Positions 27,172-37,834 of a stretch of DNA of 64,000 nt are shown one piece after another; positions within the stretch are counted from its first letter, which is position 1; each line of letters opens with the position of its first letter. A program made the position numbers and the translations under genes. The DNA is taken from positions 173,383-237,382 of the forward strand of contig JAFGCI010000002.1 in NCBI GenBank assembly GCA_016932735.1, written 5' to 3'. Source of the stretch: Candidatus Aenigmatarchaeota archaeon. GTDB taxonomy: Archaea; Aenigmatarchaeota; Aenigmatarchaeia; QMZP01; QMZT01. The notes under the pieces were generated by a model. It searched no databases. It was not told the DNA's origin and was given only the letters and a program-made list of their open reading frames with translations.

Positions 27172-28653
27172 ATGGCTGAAGATTACGACAGAATACAGAA
27201 TCTGGCAGATCAGAGAGGAATATTCTTCCCCGCGGCAGAAATTCACGGCTCGCTTGCCGGTTTCTGGGATTTCGGGCACACCGGCTCTAACATAAGGAGA
27301 AAGATAGTGGAGCTCTGGAGGCGTGATATAGTAAGAGGTCTTGGTTCCATCGAGATGGACGGATGCATCATACTTCCAAAGCAGGTTTTTCAGGCTTCAG
27401 GCCATTTGAAATCATTTGCGGATCCAGTTGTCCTCTGCACTAAATGCAAGAAGAGCTACAGGGCGGACAAGGTAGTAGAGGACGTCCTTAAAACGGAAAT
27501 CCCTGAAGCTATGCCTTCCGAGAAGTTTGACGAGATGATAAAGGATAACAATATAAAATGCCCATCATGCAAAGGTTCTCTGGGCAAAACAGACAAATTC
27601 AATATGATGATAGGCGTCACAGCCGGCGTCGTTGCCGAAGGCTATAATGCTTATTTAAGACCTGAGACATGCCAGTCGATCTTTGCGAGTTTTATGAAGC
27701 TTGTGAAAACGTCAAGGGTCTCATTGCCACTTCCTATTTCCCAGGTGGGAAAATCCTTCAGGAATGAGATTTCACCGAGGCAATCCCTTCTAAGGAGCAG
27801 GGAATTCACGCAGATGGAAACCGAAATCTTTTTCAACCCTAAAAAAATTGATGAATGCCCTGATTTCGATTCTGTCAAAGACTACAAGCTTAAGATGAAA
27901 CTCCTTAGCGAAAAGGACGTTAAAGACATGACAGTTGAAGAGGTCTATACAAAAAAGATAGTTTCGGGTAAATCTATTGCATATTATCTTGCAGTCTGCC
28001 AGAAGTTCTTTGAGCATTGTGGAATTCCTGTTGAGAAAATGCGATTCAGGGAGCTTGAAGATGATGCACGTGCTTTCTATTCTAAAGAGACATGGGATTT
28101 TGAGGTCCTGACATCGACAGGATGGCTCGAGCTCGTTGCAAACAACTACAGAACTGATTATGATTTGAAATCACACTCTGATGTCTCAGGAACTGACTTA
28201 TCTATTACAGAAGATGAAGAGAAGTTCGTCCCCCATGTCTGGGAAATATCAATGGGTCTTGACAGGACGTTCTATGCGGTCTTTGAATCTGCTCTCGGAG
28301 AGCGCGACGGCAAACCGCTTCTTTCGCTTCCAAGATATCTTGCACCATATGATGCAGTGGTCCTCCCGCTTGTAAGAAAAGACGGAGTCGATGACAAAGC
28401 GAGAGGGGCGTTCAATTTGATAAAGCTGGACTTTGATGTCAAATATGACGAGAAGCAATCCATCGGAAAAAGGTATCTTATCTATGATGAACTCGGCGTT
28501 CCTCTCGCAGTAACGATAGATTATGATTCTCTTGAAAAGAACGACTGCACTATCCGCGACAGGGATACGGCAAAACAGAAAAGAGTCCAAATAAGCGAAC
28601 TGCCTGAAATCCTTGCAAGAATGAAAAAAGGGGAAGATATATTCAATGATTAA
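27172..28653 (+). CDS. glyS: Glycyl-tRNA synthetase (archaeal/eukaryal class II type)
   Basis: GFWDFGHTGSNIRRKIVELWRRD, RPETCQSIF, FRNEISPRQSLLRSREFTQMETEIF, EISMGLDRTFYAV; own upstream TATA. Confidence 0.96.
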   Translation: MAEDYDRIQNLADQRGIFFPAAEIHGSLAGFWDFGHTGSNIRRKIVELWRRDIVRGLGSIEMDGCIILPKQVFQASGHLKSFADPVVLCTKCKKSYRADKVVEDVLKTEIPEAMPSEKFDEMIKDNNIKCPSCKGSLGKTDKFNMMIGVTAGVVAEGYNAYLRPETCQSIFASFMKLVKTSRVSLPLPISQVGKSFRNEISPRQSLLRSREFTQMETEIFFNPKKIDECPDFDSVKDYKLKMKLLSEKDVKDMTVEEVYTKKIVSGKSIAYYLAVCQKFFEHCGIPVEKMRFRELEDDARAFYSKETWDFEVLTSTGWLELVANNYRTDYDLKSHSDVSGTDLSITEDEEKFVPHVWEISMGLDRTFYAVFESALGERDGKPLLSLPRYLAPYDAVVLPLVRKDGVDDKARGAFNLIKLDFDVKYDEKQSIGKRYLIYDELGVPLAVTIDYDSLEKNDCTIRDRDTAKQKRVQISELPEILARMKKGEDIFND

Positions 28654-29747
28654 TGCCTGGTCTTTCTGATGCTTCTTCTCTTTTCCTTGTCCTTTTCGAC
28701 CGCAGTAAGTATCTTGTCCATTGCTTTCTTTACACACAGAGAAACGTCCCAGTCGGTTTCATCTGCAATGAAGAGTCCTAGGTTCGTTCCGAGGCGGGCG
28801 CTCACCGTGTAGAGGGACTTTACCGAACCCTTGCTATGCTGTTCAATATGCATTACTGCGTATGTTACGTTGACCATCTTTTCCAGTTTCTCAAGGGTCT
28901 TTTTTGCAGTTTCTTTTATGTGCTCATATTCCATCGAATCTTCCGGTCTGTAGCCGCTCAGATTTATGAAACCTCCCTTCTCCGGTTTTCCGACCAGCTT
29001 CAGAATGTCCTTTGGTGTTATGATTCCCGTAAGCATTGAATTTCTTTCGACAAGAATACATGTCATCCCGCTATTAGAAAACTTTTTTATTATTTCTGAA
29101 AGGTCAGTGTCTTCACCGACAATCGTGATTTCCCTGTCCATGAAAGACTCGACTTTGATGCCTTCAAGACCTATCTTCTCGCCCATAATCTCGCCGGGCT
29201 TTTTCTTGCTTATTATCGTATTGAGCAGGTTCAGAGCATCAACAGTTCCGATAACCCTATTTTCCTCGTCCACAACAGGCGTCTTCGAGACATTAAGGTC
29301 CAGAAGAAGCTTCTTTACGCTTGTCAGATTGTCATCATTAGAGACAAAATATGGATTGCTCATAATGTCCCTTGCTGTTTTTCCCGAAAAGATATTCTTG
29401 TCAAGCAGGCGGAACATGCTCGCTTTGGACAGGGTTTTTATATCACCGTCCACCAAAAAAGGCATTTCTGAAAAATCCCCGGCAAGCATCATGCCCGCAA
29501 GTTCTTCATATGACCTTTCTACATCGGCCAGGTTGACCTTCCTTGACAGTGTATCTATCTTTACCTTGTCGGGGCTTGCAACGTCCTTTCTGAGAATATC
29601 TTTTGCATCAACGATTCCTGTGAATTCGCCGTTCTTTGTGACAATAATTTCCCTTTTACCGGAACTTTCCATTGCTGATATCGCCTTCGATAACGGGGTT
29701 TCAGAATCAATCAAAACAGCATCACTAAGCATTTTTTTAATGTCCAT
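28650..29747 (-). CDS. CBS-domain protein (about four CBS repeats) with basic C-terminus
   Basis: Repeated CBS signatures (e.g. FSGKTARDIMSNPYFVSNDDNLTSVKKLLLDLNVSKTPVVDEENRVIGTV). Confidence 0.88.
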   Translation of the reverse strand: MDIKKMLSDAVLIDSETPLSKAISAMESSGKREIIVTKNGEFTGIVDAKDILRKDVASPDKVKIDTLSRKVNLADVERSYEELAGMMLAGDFSEMPFLVDGDIKTLSKASMFRLLDKNIFSGKTARDIMSNPYFVSNDDNLTSVKKLLLDLNVSKTPVVDEENRVIGTVDALNLLNTIISKKKPGEIMGEKIGLEGIKVESFMDREITIVGEDTDLSEIIKKFSNSGMTCILVERNSMLTGIITPKDILKLVGKPEKGGFINLSGYRPEDSMEYEHIKETAKKTLEKLEKMVNVTYAVMHIEQHSKGSVKSLYTVSARLGTNLGLFIADETDWDVSLCVKKAMDKILTAVEKDKEKRRSIRKTRH

Positions 29748-29849
29748 ACAATAACACCTCTAAAGAAGATTTAGCGTTTCCATTATATTATCTATTCTAT
29801 CCTTTTAATTCATATAACCTATATATTTGGCCTTTTGGAATAACTATAT

Positions 29850-31886
29850 ATGAAAGGAAAAGTCTGTCTCTTCTGTGTTTTGATGGTTTTGTTCACTTTC
29901 GGTTCTTTTGCGGTCGCTGGTGCCCTGCCAGAGCCCAGCATTACCATCTTTCCTAATGCATTATCGCCTAACTCTTCGTTCGTGATGATAGTCGACCCTA
30001 TGACAACACTGGCACCGATAAGAATGGGCTGGGCCGTCTATAATCCGAATATGGATGGTAATTACATAATGGGACAGCTTCCGAAAGACAACGGCAAAGG
30101 CGTATGTTATTTTTCAAACACTGATGGGAATGCAACTTGCGGACCAACGCCTTTTATGGGAACGGGAAAGATGGAAATAGATATATTTGTAACAGCTACA
30201 AATTCACAAGGATTTCAGGAATATATCAACGGTTCAAGAATTGTGGAACTTGGTGACATAATAATCAATGGAGGTCCATATCTTGATGAAAATGTCAAGA
30301 ACAAGGTGTTGCTCACTTATTATATGACACAGAGCCAGGCAGATGTCATTACATATTCTGTTTATGATAAAGATATGAAGACTGTAAGCGGACTTGATAA
30401 CAGGGCTGCTATCTTCAATACGACCCCGACCCCCGGATTCTATGCAGGGCTCAGCCTGCCTCCCGGAATATATTTCATTTCATCAGTTGCCCAAAAAGGG
30501 CAGGACTATGGCGGCAAGATGGACAGAATAGTAGTTCCTGCAATAGATTTGCTGACATTGAGTTGCTGTGCGAACTCCTTCTATTTTGGCGAGATGGTCA
30601 ATTTCACCGGATTTACGGCAGATGATAGTGTTGAGATAAAGGTCTACTATCCCAACGGAACCCTCCTCAAAGCGAGGACGGTAAATATATTTGGTGAGGA
30701 GTTTGAATATTCATTCCTTGCAGACCCTTCATGGCCTGAAGGAGACTACAATATAACGGCCGAAACAGATAATCTTCTAAGGTACAAGACTATATCTATG
30801 TCCCAGCTCGTTAAGGCAACGCCGTCCAAAATAGCAAAAATAATTTCATCCGGTTCGGACGTTTCGGAAGCAATCTCGCTTAAGAATAAAGGAAATAACG
30901 TGGCAATTGTAGAATATTCAGCATATGGCGGCGTTGATGAAACTGACGTTGCGCTGGACAAAACAGAAATAGACCCCGATGATACGGCTACTCTCAGCTT
31001 CAATATGAAAAGCGTCTCTTCCGACGTGACAGGATATATACTCGTTAAAAGCGGTGATAAGGAAACGAAGATACCTGTTGAAATAAAGATATCCGGTTCA
31101 CAGACAGGCTGTCCGCCTTGCCCCCCCGCGCAAATTGAAGGATGCGGTAAATTCTCTTTATCGCCTGTTTCATGGTCATCAAACTATATTGTGGATGAAG
31201 AGGCAGCAGTGTCTTTAGCTATCAGTAATGATGACAATAAAACTATAAACGGCTTCTCATATGAATTTATTCCTGACTATTCCAGTGAGAATGAAGATAT
31301 GAGTTATTCAAGCACGAGTCCTTCTTTTAATAGCCTAAGCATAGATTCCGGTGATTCTGAAACTGTCGTATTCAGTTTCACTCCGGACTATACCGGCACT
31401 TACACAGGAAAGCTGAAGATTTCCTCTTCTGCGGGAAGCGCCTATATCATTGTGAATCTTGAAGTTTTCAACGATGTAACAGAAGAAATTGAAACTGAGA
31501 AAGAGAATATCAAGCTATACGAAGATGAGCTTGCTTATGAAGTTTACAACGAACTCGAAAAATATGTCAGCAATGCTGAAAGCAAGGTCTCGTTAGGCGA
31601 TATGGAAGGAGCCCGCACCGAACTTGAAAAGGCTAAGGCCGTGAGAAGCTTATTATCCAATTACGGAAGTTCGCTGGGAGGCTCCGGAAGCGACTGTCCG
31701 CCATGCAACTGTGCGTCCGGCGGAGGGGATATGACGATGATAATAGTCATAGTTGTAATAGTCATTGTCGTTCTCGGAGGCGTCGGCGCTGTCCTTTATC
31801 TCAGAGGAAAATCAGGCGGCGGGAATCCTCCGGAAGAAGCTTCCGAAGAGGGGTACACAGACGAGGGCTTCGACGAATATGAATAA
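29850..31886 (+). CDS. Secreted surface protein with C-terminal TM and acidic cytoplasmic tail
   Basis: Signal peptide MKGKVCLFCVLMVLFTFGSFAVAGA; C-terminal MIIVIVVIVIVVLGGVGAVLYLRG then EEASEEGYTDEGFDEYE. Confidence 0.75.
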   Translation: MKGKVCLFCVLMVLFTFGSFAVAGALPEPSITIFPNALSPNSSFVMIVDPMTTLAPIRMGWAVYNPNMDGNYIMGQLPKDNGKGVCYFSNTDGNATCGPTPFMGTGKMEIDIFVTATNSQGFQEYINGSRIVELGDIIINGGPYLDENVKNKVLLTYYMTQSQADVITYSVYDKDMKTVSGLDNRAAIFNTTPTPGFYAGLSLPPGIYFISSVAQKGQDYGGKMDRIVVPAIDLLTLSCCANSFYFGEMVNFTGFTADDSVEIKVYYPNGTLLKARTVNIFGEEFEYSFLADPSWPEGDYNITAETDNLLRYKTISMSQLVKATPSKIAKIISSGSDVSEAISLKNKGNNVAIVEYSAYGGVDETDVALDKTEIDPDDTATLSFNMKSVSSDVTGYILVKSGDKETKIPVEIKISGSQTGCPPCPPAQIEGCGKFSLSPVSWSSNYIVDEEAAVSLAISNDDNKTINGFSYEFIPDYSSENEDMSYSSTSPSFNSLSIDSGDSETVVFSFTPDYTGTYTGKLKISSSAGSAYIIVNLEVFNDVTEEIETEKENIKLYEDELAYEVYNELEKYVSNAESKVSLGDMEGARTELEKAKAVRSLLSNYGSSLGGSGSDCPPCNCASGGGDMTMIIVIVVIVIVVLGGVGAVLYLRGKSGGGNPPEEASEEGYTDEGFDEYE

Positions 31887-31914
31887 TATATTAAAGGGAC
31901 AATAATTATTACAT

Positions 31915-33417
31915 ATGAAACTTTTTGCTTTTGTTACGGTATTTTTTATTTTGATTTCTATAGTATCGGTTTCGGCTATTGAGGACAACAATTACTTTTC
32001 AGTCAGCGAGAACGGCACATATTCCTGCATCTTCCTTAACCTTCCGCAGGATCTCGATATTAACAGGGTCGATGAGCCCCTTGTCTCAAAGATATTATCA
32101 GACAGGGAGAAAAGCCCATGGATAGACATAACCGATAATGAGGTTCTGATAAACCCAGGAATGCTAACAAGGACCCCTGTATGCTTTTATCATGAGGGTC
32201 AGAGAGAGGGCTCGTATTCTTTTTATGAGCTCAACGTCTCCTCAGATTATCTGGGCGTCAACAAGGGCGTAAAGGGAGGAATATGCATTACCAAGTATGA
32301 GGACATGGACGAATCAGATAATGCCAGTGCGACAACTAACATATGCGACCTTCTCAACAGCCAGGCTGATATATTCGATGCACAATTCCGGTACCCTTTC
32401 ATTGAAGCAAGGCCGGGTGAAGTCATAAAGAATTCTGTATACGTAACTTCCTATGCTAAAATCAGGATAAGCTTCTCTATGGAAACGGACATGGACAACG
32501 ACCTCAGCCAGTGGACTGAAACAGCGGACCCGAGAAGTCCTATGAACTCTAAAAGTTTCAGTATAAAGGCCCCTGATTATGAGGGCACTTATAACATGAT
32601 ACTTAGAGCTGAAATTGTCGGCTGCGGTCTGGATTTATGCAGGAGCACGACCATAGGAAGGGTCAAGGTCTCTGAAAATGCCACAAGAACCGGATTTGTG
32701 GCAAATGTCGTCCCGAAAAACCTTAATATAAAAGACGCATCAAACGTCTCCCTGAAGCTGCTTATAACCAACTATGAAGAGGAAATGGACTTTTCAATAA
32801 GCGTTTCATCGGAGCCGGGCATGAAGATGACTCCCGAGACTAAGAGTATCATAATTAAACAGAACAGCTTTGCATCAGTGGATTTTGTAGCTGAGCCTAC
32901 TGCAGGCAGCGACACTCTTTATGAAATATCGTTCAATGTTCTTTCCGAGAACAATGAGGAACACGCTGCCACCGCCTACATATCCTTCGGGGAGCTTTTA
33001 ACGGACGCGAAGAGGGAAGCTGAGCAGATAATAAACGATGCCCGTGAAAACGGCGACAAGGAAACCGAAACATTTGTCCTCGAAAGACTGAATGAATGGG
33101 AAGAGGAGAGGGAGAACTACGACTATGGCGAGGAACTTGGAAGTTATGAGGACTTCAAAAAGTCTCTGGACGAGGCCAAGAAAGGCAATATACCGGATAA
33201 AAACACAGGCGTAGACAAACCACTTAACAAAACAACAAAGGGTAATGATTCACCTCCGCCGGAGCCGGCAGAGTTCAACTGGCTTATAGTGATAATCCCC
33301 TTAATTATAATTATAGCAATTGTGGCATTTTTTATATACAAAAGAACACAAAATATCTCCGAAAAATATGAATATCCGGGCTTTGACGAGAAGGGGTTTG
33401 ATGACGGGGATGTTTAA
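31915..33417 (+). CDS. Secreted surface protein with C-terminal TM and acidic tail
   Basis: Signal peptide, extracellular domain, TM LIVIIPLIIIIAIVAFFIYKR, tail EKYEYPGFDEKGFDDGDV. Confidence 0.72.
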   Translation: MKLFAFVTVFFILISIVSVSAIEDNNYFSVSENGTYSCIFLNLPQDLDINRVDEPLVSKILSDREKSPWIDITDNEVLINPGMLTRTPVCFYHEGQREGSYSFYELNVSSDYLGVNKGVKGGICITKYEDMDESDNASATTNICDLLNSQADIFDAQFRYPFIEARPGEVIKNSVYVTSYAKIRISFSMETDMDNDLSQWTETADPRSPMNSKSFSIKAPDYEGTYNMILRAEIVGCGLDLCRSTTIGRVKVSENATRTGFVANVVPKNLNIKDASNVSLKLLITNYEEEMDFSISVSSEPGMKMTPETKSIIIKQNSFASVDFVAEPTAGSDTLYEISFNVLSENNEEHAATAYISFGELLTDAKREAEQIINDARENGDKETETFVLERLNEWEEERENYDYGEELGSYEDFKKSLDEAKKGNIPDKNTGVDKPLNKTTKGNDSPPPEPAEFNWLIVIIPLIIIIAIVAFFIYKRTQNISEKYEYPGFDEKGFDDGDV

Positions 33418-33419
33418 TC

Positions 33420-33914
33420 TTATTCATCTTTTGTTGATTTCATTTCATACATCTCTTTTATCTTTGCGATAAACCTGTCTGCATAATCCTGACATAATGC
33501 AAGATGCATCTGCCTTGACTTCTGATAAAAAGAGTACCAGTAAATCCAGAAAAGAGCCTTTACGAGCCAGTTCGTCTTGTCGAATTTATGTTCAAGCATG
33601 GCCTCTACTTCCATCTTGAAATTGCCTTCATTTTTTGTCTTGTATTTGAATGCTACGACTCTTATAGCAAACCACATGTTTGTAAACCTGCTGAAGTCCT
33701 TCCTTGCAACTCTATGGGAAAAAAGCTGTATAGGGTCTCCTGTCCAGTCCCACATGAATCTCGGCTCTCCTGTCTTGGAAGTGCTTATCTCGAATATTTT
33801 CTTCAGAAGTGTGCCGGTCTTATTATAGAATTTTAATGGGTCAGGACCCTCATAATTTACTATCTTGAACTTCCTCGGTGCAAAGCAGTCGTCAACTATA
33901 GTCACTGATGCCAT
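33420..33914 (-). CDS. Hypothetical protein (Trp/aromatic-rich; likely paralog of next)
   Basis: Intact ORF; resembles 33926..34504 in order of motifs (MAS..DDC, ALFWIYWYSFYQKSRQMHLALC / SLFYEMIRTFWHRTFYHKKRVQYLVDC). Confidence 0.6.
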   Translation of the reverse strand: MASVTIVDDCFAPRKFKIVNYEGPDPLKFYNKTGTLLKKIFEISTSKTGEPRFMWDWTGDPIQLFSHRVARKDFSRFTNMWFAIRVVAFKYKTKNEGNFKMEVEAMLEHKFDKTNWLVKALFWIYWYSFYQKSRQMHLALCQDYADRFIAKIKEMYEMKSTKDE

Positions 33915-33925
33915 TTAATCAGCCG

Positions 33926-34504
33926 TTATTTATTGCTCTTATTTTCAGATGAATGGTGTACAACAGGATTTGGTTGGGGTTCACTGCCTGAATTCTCCTG
34001 CATTTCCCTGAATTCCTTCAGAACAGTTTTCATGAAATGACTTGTCACGTTCCTGCAGTCGACAAGGTACTGGACCCTTTTTTTATGATAAAAGGTCCTG
34101 TGCCAGAAGGTTCTTATCATCTCATAGAATAAAGACCTCTGCCATAACGTATCCTGCGGAAACTGTGTCCTCATAATAGATTTTATCTTTACAGAAGCCT
34201 TTCCCGTTTCCTCGCTTCCCTGCCCCTTCAGGTCTATTCTTAGGTAAAAAAATGAGAAATAATCGATATCCTTATGGACATACCATCTGACATTGAATTT
34301 CTCAGTGTTCCCGCTTTTGCCCCAAGTAAAGTCCTCTTCCTCTATTTCATTATCTAACACGCTGAAGCAGTTCTTCATTGCATCATAAACGGCGTGGTAA
34401 AGCTTCGGGACATTGGAACCGACAAGATTTATGGCGGGAACTTCCGGTTTGTCGGGGTAACAATCATCCTGAAATGTCATTTTTGTTCTTGCAAAAGACG
34501 CCAT
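33926..34504 (-). CDS. Hypothetical protein (paralog-like pair with 33420..33914)
   Basis: Intact ORF, colinear with the previous gene. Confidence 0.6.
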   Translation of the reverse strand: MASFARTKMTFQDDCYPDKPEVPAINLVGSNVPKLYHAVYDAMKNCFSVLDNEIEEEDFTWGKSGNTEKFNVRWYVHKDIDYFSFFYLRIDLKGQGSEETGKASVKIKSIMRTQFPQDTLWQRSLFYEMIRTFWHRTFYHKKRVQYLVDCRNVTSHFMKTVLKEFREMQENSGSEPQPNPVVHHSSENKSNK

Positions 34505-34554
34505 AAAATCACCATTTAATAACTATTTTATATATTTGCGAGACGGAATTATAA

Positions 34555-34737
34555 ATGAGTTACATGTTGGTGTGGCTGCTGCTTAAGATTATTGGCATAG
34601 TTCTTGTCCTCCTGGGGGGCTTCTTCATATTCCTCGGACCTGGTGTATTGACGCATCAACCACAGGAACTTGGTATAGGGACGGTTATTGTTGGTGTTAT
34701 AATGTTCCTTGTGGGGCTTTATCTTGTTCTGGCCTGA
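34555..34737 (+). CDS. Small two-TM protein
   Basis: 60-aa hydrophobic ORF with TATA-like upstream. Confidence 0.5.
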   Translation: MSYMLVWLLLKIIGIVLVLLGGFFIFLGPGVLTHQPQELGIGTVIVGVIMFLVGLYLVLA

Positions 34738-34792
34738 AAAGAGAAAATATAAGAAATAGGTATAAAATTAAGGGGTGTGCCGGTTTTCCGGC

Positions 34793-35584
34793 TTACTTCC
34801 TGAATGCGCCCGAAAGGACCGGCTCCGCCATATTCTTTACCGCATGCGGCGAGTTTGCCCAGAAAACGACATCCTGTGTTGCATGGACTTTCTTGCCGTC
34901 AGTCAGTGACATCATAAGATGGTCTGCGTCAATGACGAGGAGCCTGTGATCAGATTTTGCGTTTCTGACATCAGCAATCTGTGCGAATGCCTTTGAGGGT
35001 GTGTTGTCGCCCGTCGGAGCTGCAATCTGGAGCTTTATTCCTTTCTTCGTGAGCCTCTTCAGAACGTTGTAATGGTTTGAATAAAGCTCATTTAAACCTT
35101 CTTCGGTTGTCATTATCTTTATGTTCTTTTTGGCCTGCTTGAACAACGAATGCATATGCTGATTTATCGAATGACGACCCTTCAATGTTCCTGTCATTTC
35201 GAATGGCTGGACCATGTTGAACCCTTCCTTGTAAATTGTTTCCATCTCCTTCACTAAAGAAGAGTCTGAAAGCTTGTCAATCCTTGCCATCATTTCTTCG
35301 TGTTTGTTCGTAAGGTTTCCTTTGGTTCTTTCCAAAGCATCCTTTGGAGCCAAAGCGACGTACTTTATCGGCTTTGAAGGCTGTGCAACAACGAAGCCTT
35401 TCTCAGCAAGCGACTCGAGGATATCGTAAGAACGAGATCTTGGGACATTTGCAATCTGAGAAAGCTCACCGGCTGTCGATACGCCTTTTGCTAACAAAGC
35501 TATGAAAATCTTCCTCTCGTAGAGGTTCAGTCCGATGCTTTTCAGGGCATCCAGAACGTCTGTACTTGCTAACATTTTTTTCAC
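34793..35584 (-). CDS. TrmB-family transcriptional regulator
   Basis: LKSIGLNLYERKIFIALLAKGVSTAGELSQIANVPRSRSYDILESLAEKGFV. Confidence 0.87.
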   Translation of the reverse strand: MKKMLASTDVLDALKSIGLNLYERKIFIALLAKGVSTAGELSQIANVPRSRSYDILESLAEKGFVVAQPSKPIKYVALAPKDALERTKGNLTNKHEEMMARIDKLSDSSLVKEMETIYKEGFNMVQPFEMTGTLKGRHSINQHMHSLFKQAKKNIKIMTTEEGLNELYSNHYNVLKRLTKKGIKLQIAAPTGDNTPSKAFAQIADVRNAKSDHRLLVIDADHLMMSLTDGKKVHATQDVVFWANSPHAVKNMAEPVLSGAFRK

Positions 35585-35790
35585 CCCTTAATACTATAAC
35601 TTTTAATTTTTTGTTAGATTTTTACTTTACCTCTTTAAAAAGGTTTTATACACAATGCAAATCTTTATATTGATAAATAGAATTATGCGGCAAAAGATTT
35701 ATAAAGGTTTCGTGTGTTTTGTCACTTTTTGGTAACATTTTATGTATTTTTACGGCATTTTGTTAATTTATTATTTTATTATAGATAAAG

Positions 35791-37767
35791 CTATTTAGCC
35801 TCTTCTTTCCGGCCTCTTTGAGCATCAAAAAGCGATTTTATCCTTTCCGTCGTATCGCAGTCATCGGGAGACCTGTCACTCCTGACTCTGACCAGCCTCG
35901 GGAATCTTAGCGCATATCCTGAATCGTAGTTAGTTGATTTCTGGATTTCCTCATAAGCTACTTCCAGAATCACGTTAGGCTTAACAGAAACGGCGTTCTC
36001 CTTTTCCGATATAATGTCATCCTTTATCATATCTGTCAACTCTTTGAAAGTGAAGTCGTTCTTGTTAGCCTTCTTTTCCTTGATGCCGGTCCCCATCATT
36101 CCGCATTCCTTAAGATTGCCTTCGGAATCTACGCACGACAGGAGGAATGAACCGAACCATCCGGCTCTTTTTCCGGTGCCCCAGACGGCTCCTGTAATTA
36201 CGAGGTCAAGAGTCTCCATTATCGGCTTCACCTTCAGCCATCCGCCGGCAACCCTTTTTCCGGGCTGATAAACAGCGTCCAAATTCTTCACCATGACGCC
36301 TTCCTGACCCATTTCAAGGGCTTTCTGGTAGAACTTCTGGGCTTCCTCAAGGTTTTCGGTCACGAGCTCCTCGGCAAGCTGGAACTTTCCTTTCTCTTCC
36401 CTTACAATCTTCACAAGGAGATTTCTTCTCTCCCTGAAGGGCTTATCAAACAGCATTTCGTCATCAAGATAAAGAATGTCAAACACGTTCACCTGAACAG
36501 GAATTTCTTCTGCCAATCTCTGTATATCATATTTCCTGTGTATTCTTTGCGACAGCCTCTGGAAAGGTATAGGCTTTCCTGACTTGGAATCAATGCCAAG
36601 ATTCTCTCCTTCAATAACACAGGTTTTTGCTTTGACGTGCTTTTCGACCATCTCAACTATGTCCGGGAACATCTTCGTGACGTTCTCCATCCTTCTTGTA
36701 TAGAGCCATACCTTCTCTCCGTCCTTATGTATCTGGAGGCGCATTCCGTCATATTTAACCTCAATAGCAGGTTTTCCGTATTCCTCTATTGCTTCTCTCA
36801 ACGAAGGAGCCTTGTCTGCAAGAAGAACCTGTACAGGCCTCCCCAGTTTCACTTTTGCTTCTTTAAGGCCACTAATTCCCTTATTCCTGGCCAACAGGGC
36901 AACTTCGCTGTAGTCCGGGCTCAGGAACCATGCCCATTCAATATAATCGGTGATTTTCTTCGAGAGCTCATTCCCGATAGAATCGTCGTTGGTTATTATG
37001 AAATCAATCCCGCTTTCCTTTTTCCAAAGCTTCTCCTCATTGAATTTCTTCAGGTCTTCTACGATGACTTTGTTTCTCTTTTCCAGCTCTTCAAGGGAGA
37101 GCCAGTTTTTAGCGGAGATTGCTTCTCTTGCTTCTTTGTCAAAGATTATCTTCTTTTTGTCCGCCGACTTAAGGGTTTCAATAATCCTATCTCTCTTGGC
37201 GGGGTTGGTGAGCCATTCCACATCGGAGAACCATGCACTTGCAATCGAGTCTCTGACAACCCCCTCAGCAACTCCTATTCTCAGGTCTTCGGAAATCGTC
37301 CGTATTATGAATTTGGCCTCTTTCGGTGAAGCCGATGAAATGAGCTCCGAGATGAGCTTTGCCTTCCTGTCCGATGAGCCTGTTCCCCCGGTCTCCGCCA
37401 GTCTCCGGAAATTCTCGAATACCTTTTCCAGAGAAAGCTTCTTGGAGAAGAGGACCGTCTGTGTCTTCCTTCCTATGAATTTCTCGGCAACAAGACCCAA
37501 ATCGCCTGTTTCCGAGAATTCCTTCATAACCTCTCTGTCCGAGATGCCGGACATGCTGGAAATTATCTTTGCCGCAGTCTTTGAGGCCAGTCCAATCTCC
37601 TTTTCAGACCATCTGGGAAATACCTTTCCCTGCAAAAGGAGGATTGACATCCTTATGTCTTCATCGTCGGCTTCCGTCAGGAAATCAGAAATAAGCGAGA
37701 CTTTGTCCAGCCTTGACGGTGTATTTTCCAATTTTTCGTAGAGCTCGACAAGTTTTGAATAGTTCAT
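35791..37767 (-). CDS. lig: ATP-dependent DNA ligase
   Basis: AIEVKYDGMRLQIHKDG (KxDG), EGVMVKNLDAVYQPGKRVAGGWLKVKP. Confidence 0.95.
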   Translation of the reverse strand: MNYSKLVELYEKLENTPSRLDKVSLISDFLTEADDEDIRMSILLLQGKVFPRWSEKEIGLASKTAAKIISSMSGISDREVMKEFSETGDLGLVAEKFIGRKTQTVLFSKKLSLEKVFENFRRLAETGGTGSSDRKAKLISELISSASPKEAKFIIRTISEDLRIGVAEGVVRDSIASAWFSDVEWLTNPAKRDRIIETLKSADKKKIIFDKEAREAISAKNWLSLEELEKRNKVIVEDLKKFNEEKLWKKESGIDFIITNDDSIGNELSKKITDYIEWAWFLSPDYSEVALLARNKGISGLKEAKVKLGRPVQVLLADKAPSLREAIEEYGKPAIEVKYDGMRLQIHKDGEKVWLYTRRMENVTKMFPDIVEMVEKHVKAKTCVIEGENLGIDSKSGKPIPFQRLSQRIHRKYDIQRLAEEIPVQVNVFDILYLDDEMLFDKPFRERRNLLVKIVREEKGKFQLAEELVTENLEEAQKFYQKALEMGQEGVMVKNLDAVYQPGKRVAGGWLKVKPIMETLDLVITGAVWGTGKRAGWFGSFLLSCVDSEGNLKECGMMGTGIKEKKANKNDFTFKELTDMIKDDIISEKENAVSVKPNVILEVAYEEIQKSTNYDSGYALRFPRLVRVRSDRSPDDCDTTERIKSLFDAQRGRKEEAK

Positions 37768-37834
37768 GAATATTATTGGAAAAGAGCCTTTAAACTATTA
37801 ACAAAATCAAAAAGAAATAGGAAAGGAAATATAC

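Noticed and set aside
36637-37741. Long plus-strand ORFs (230 and 263 aa)
   Set aside because: Antisense to the clearly real DNA ligase gene
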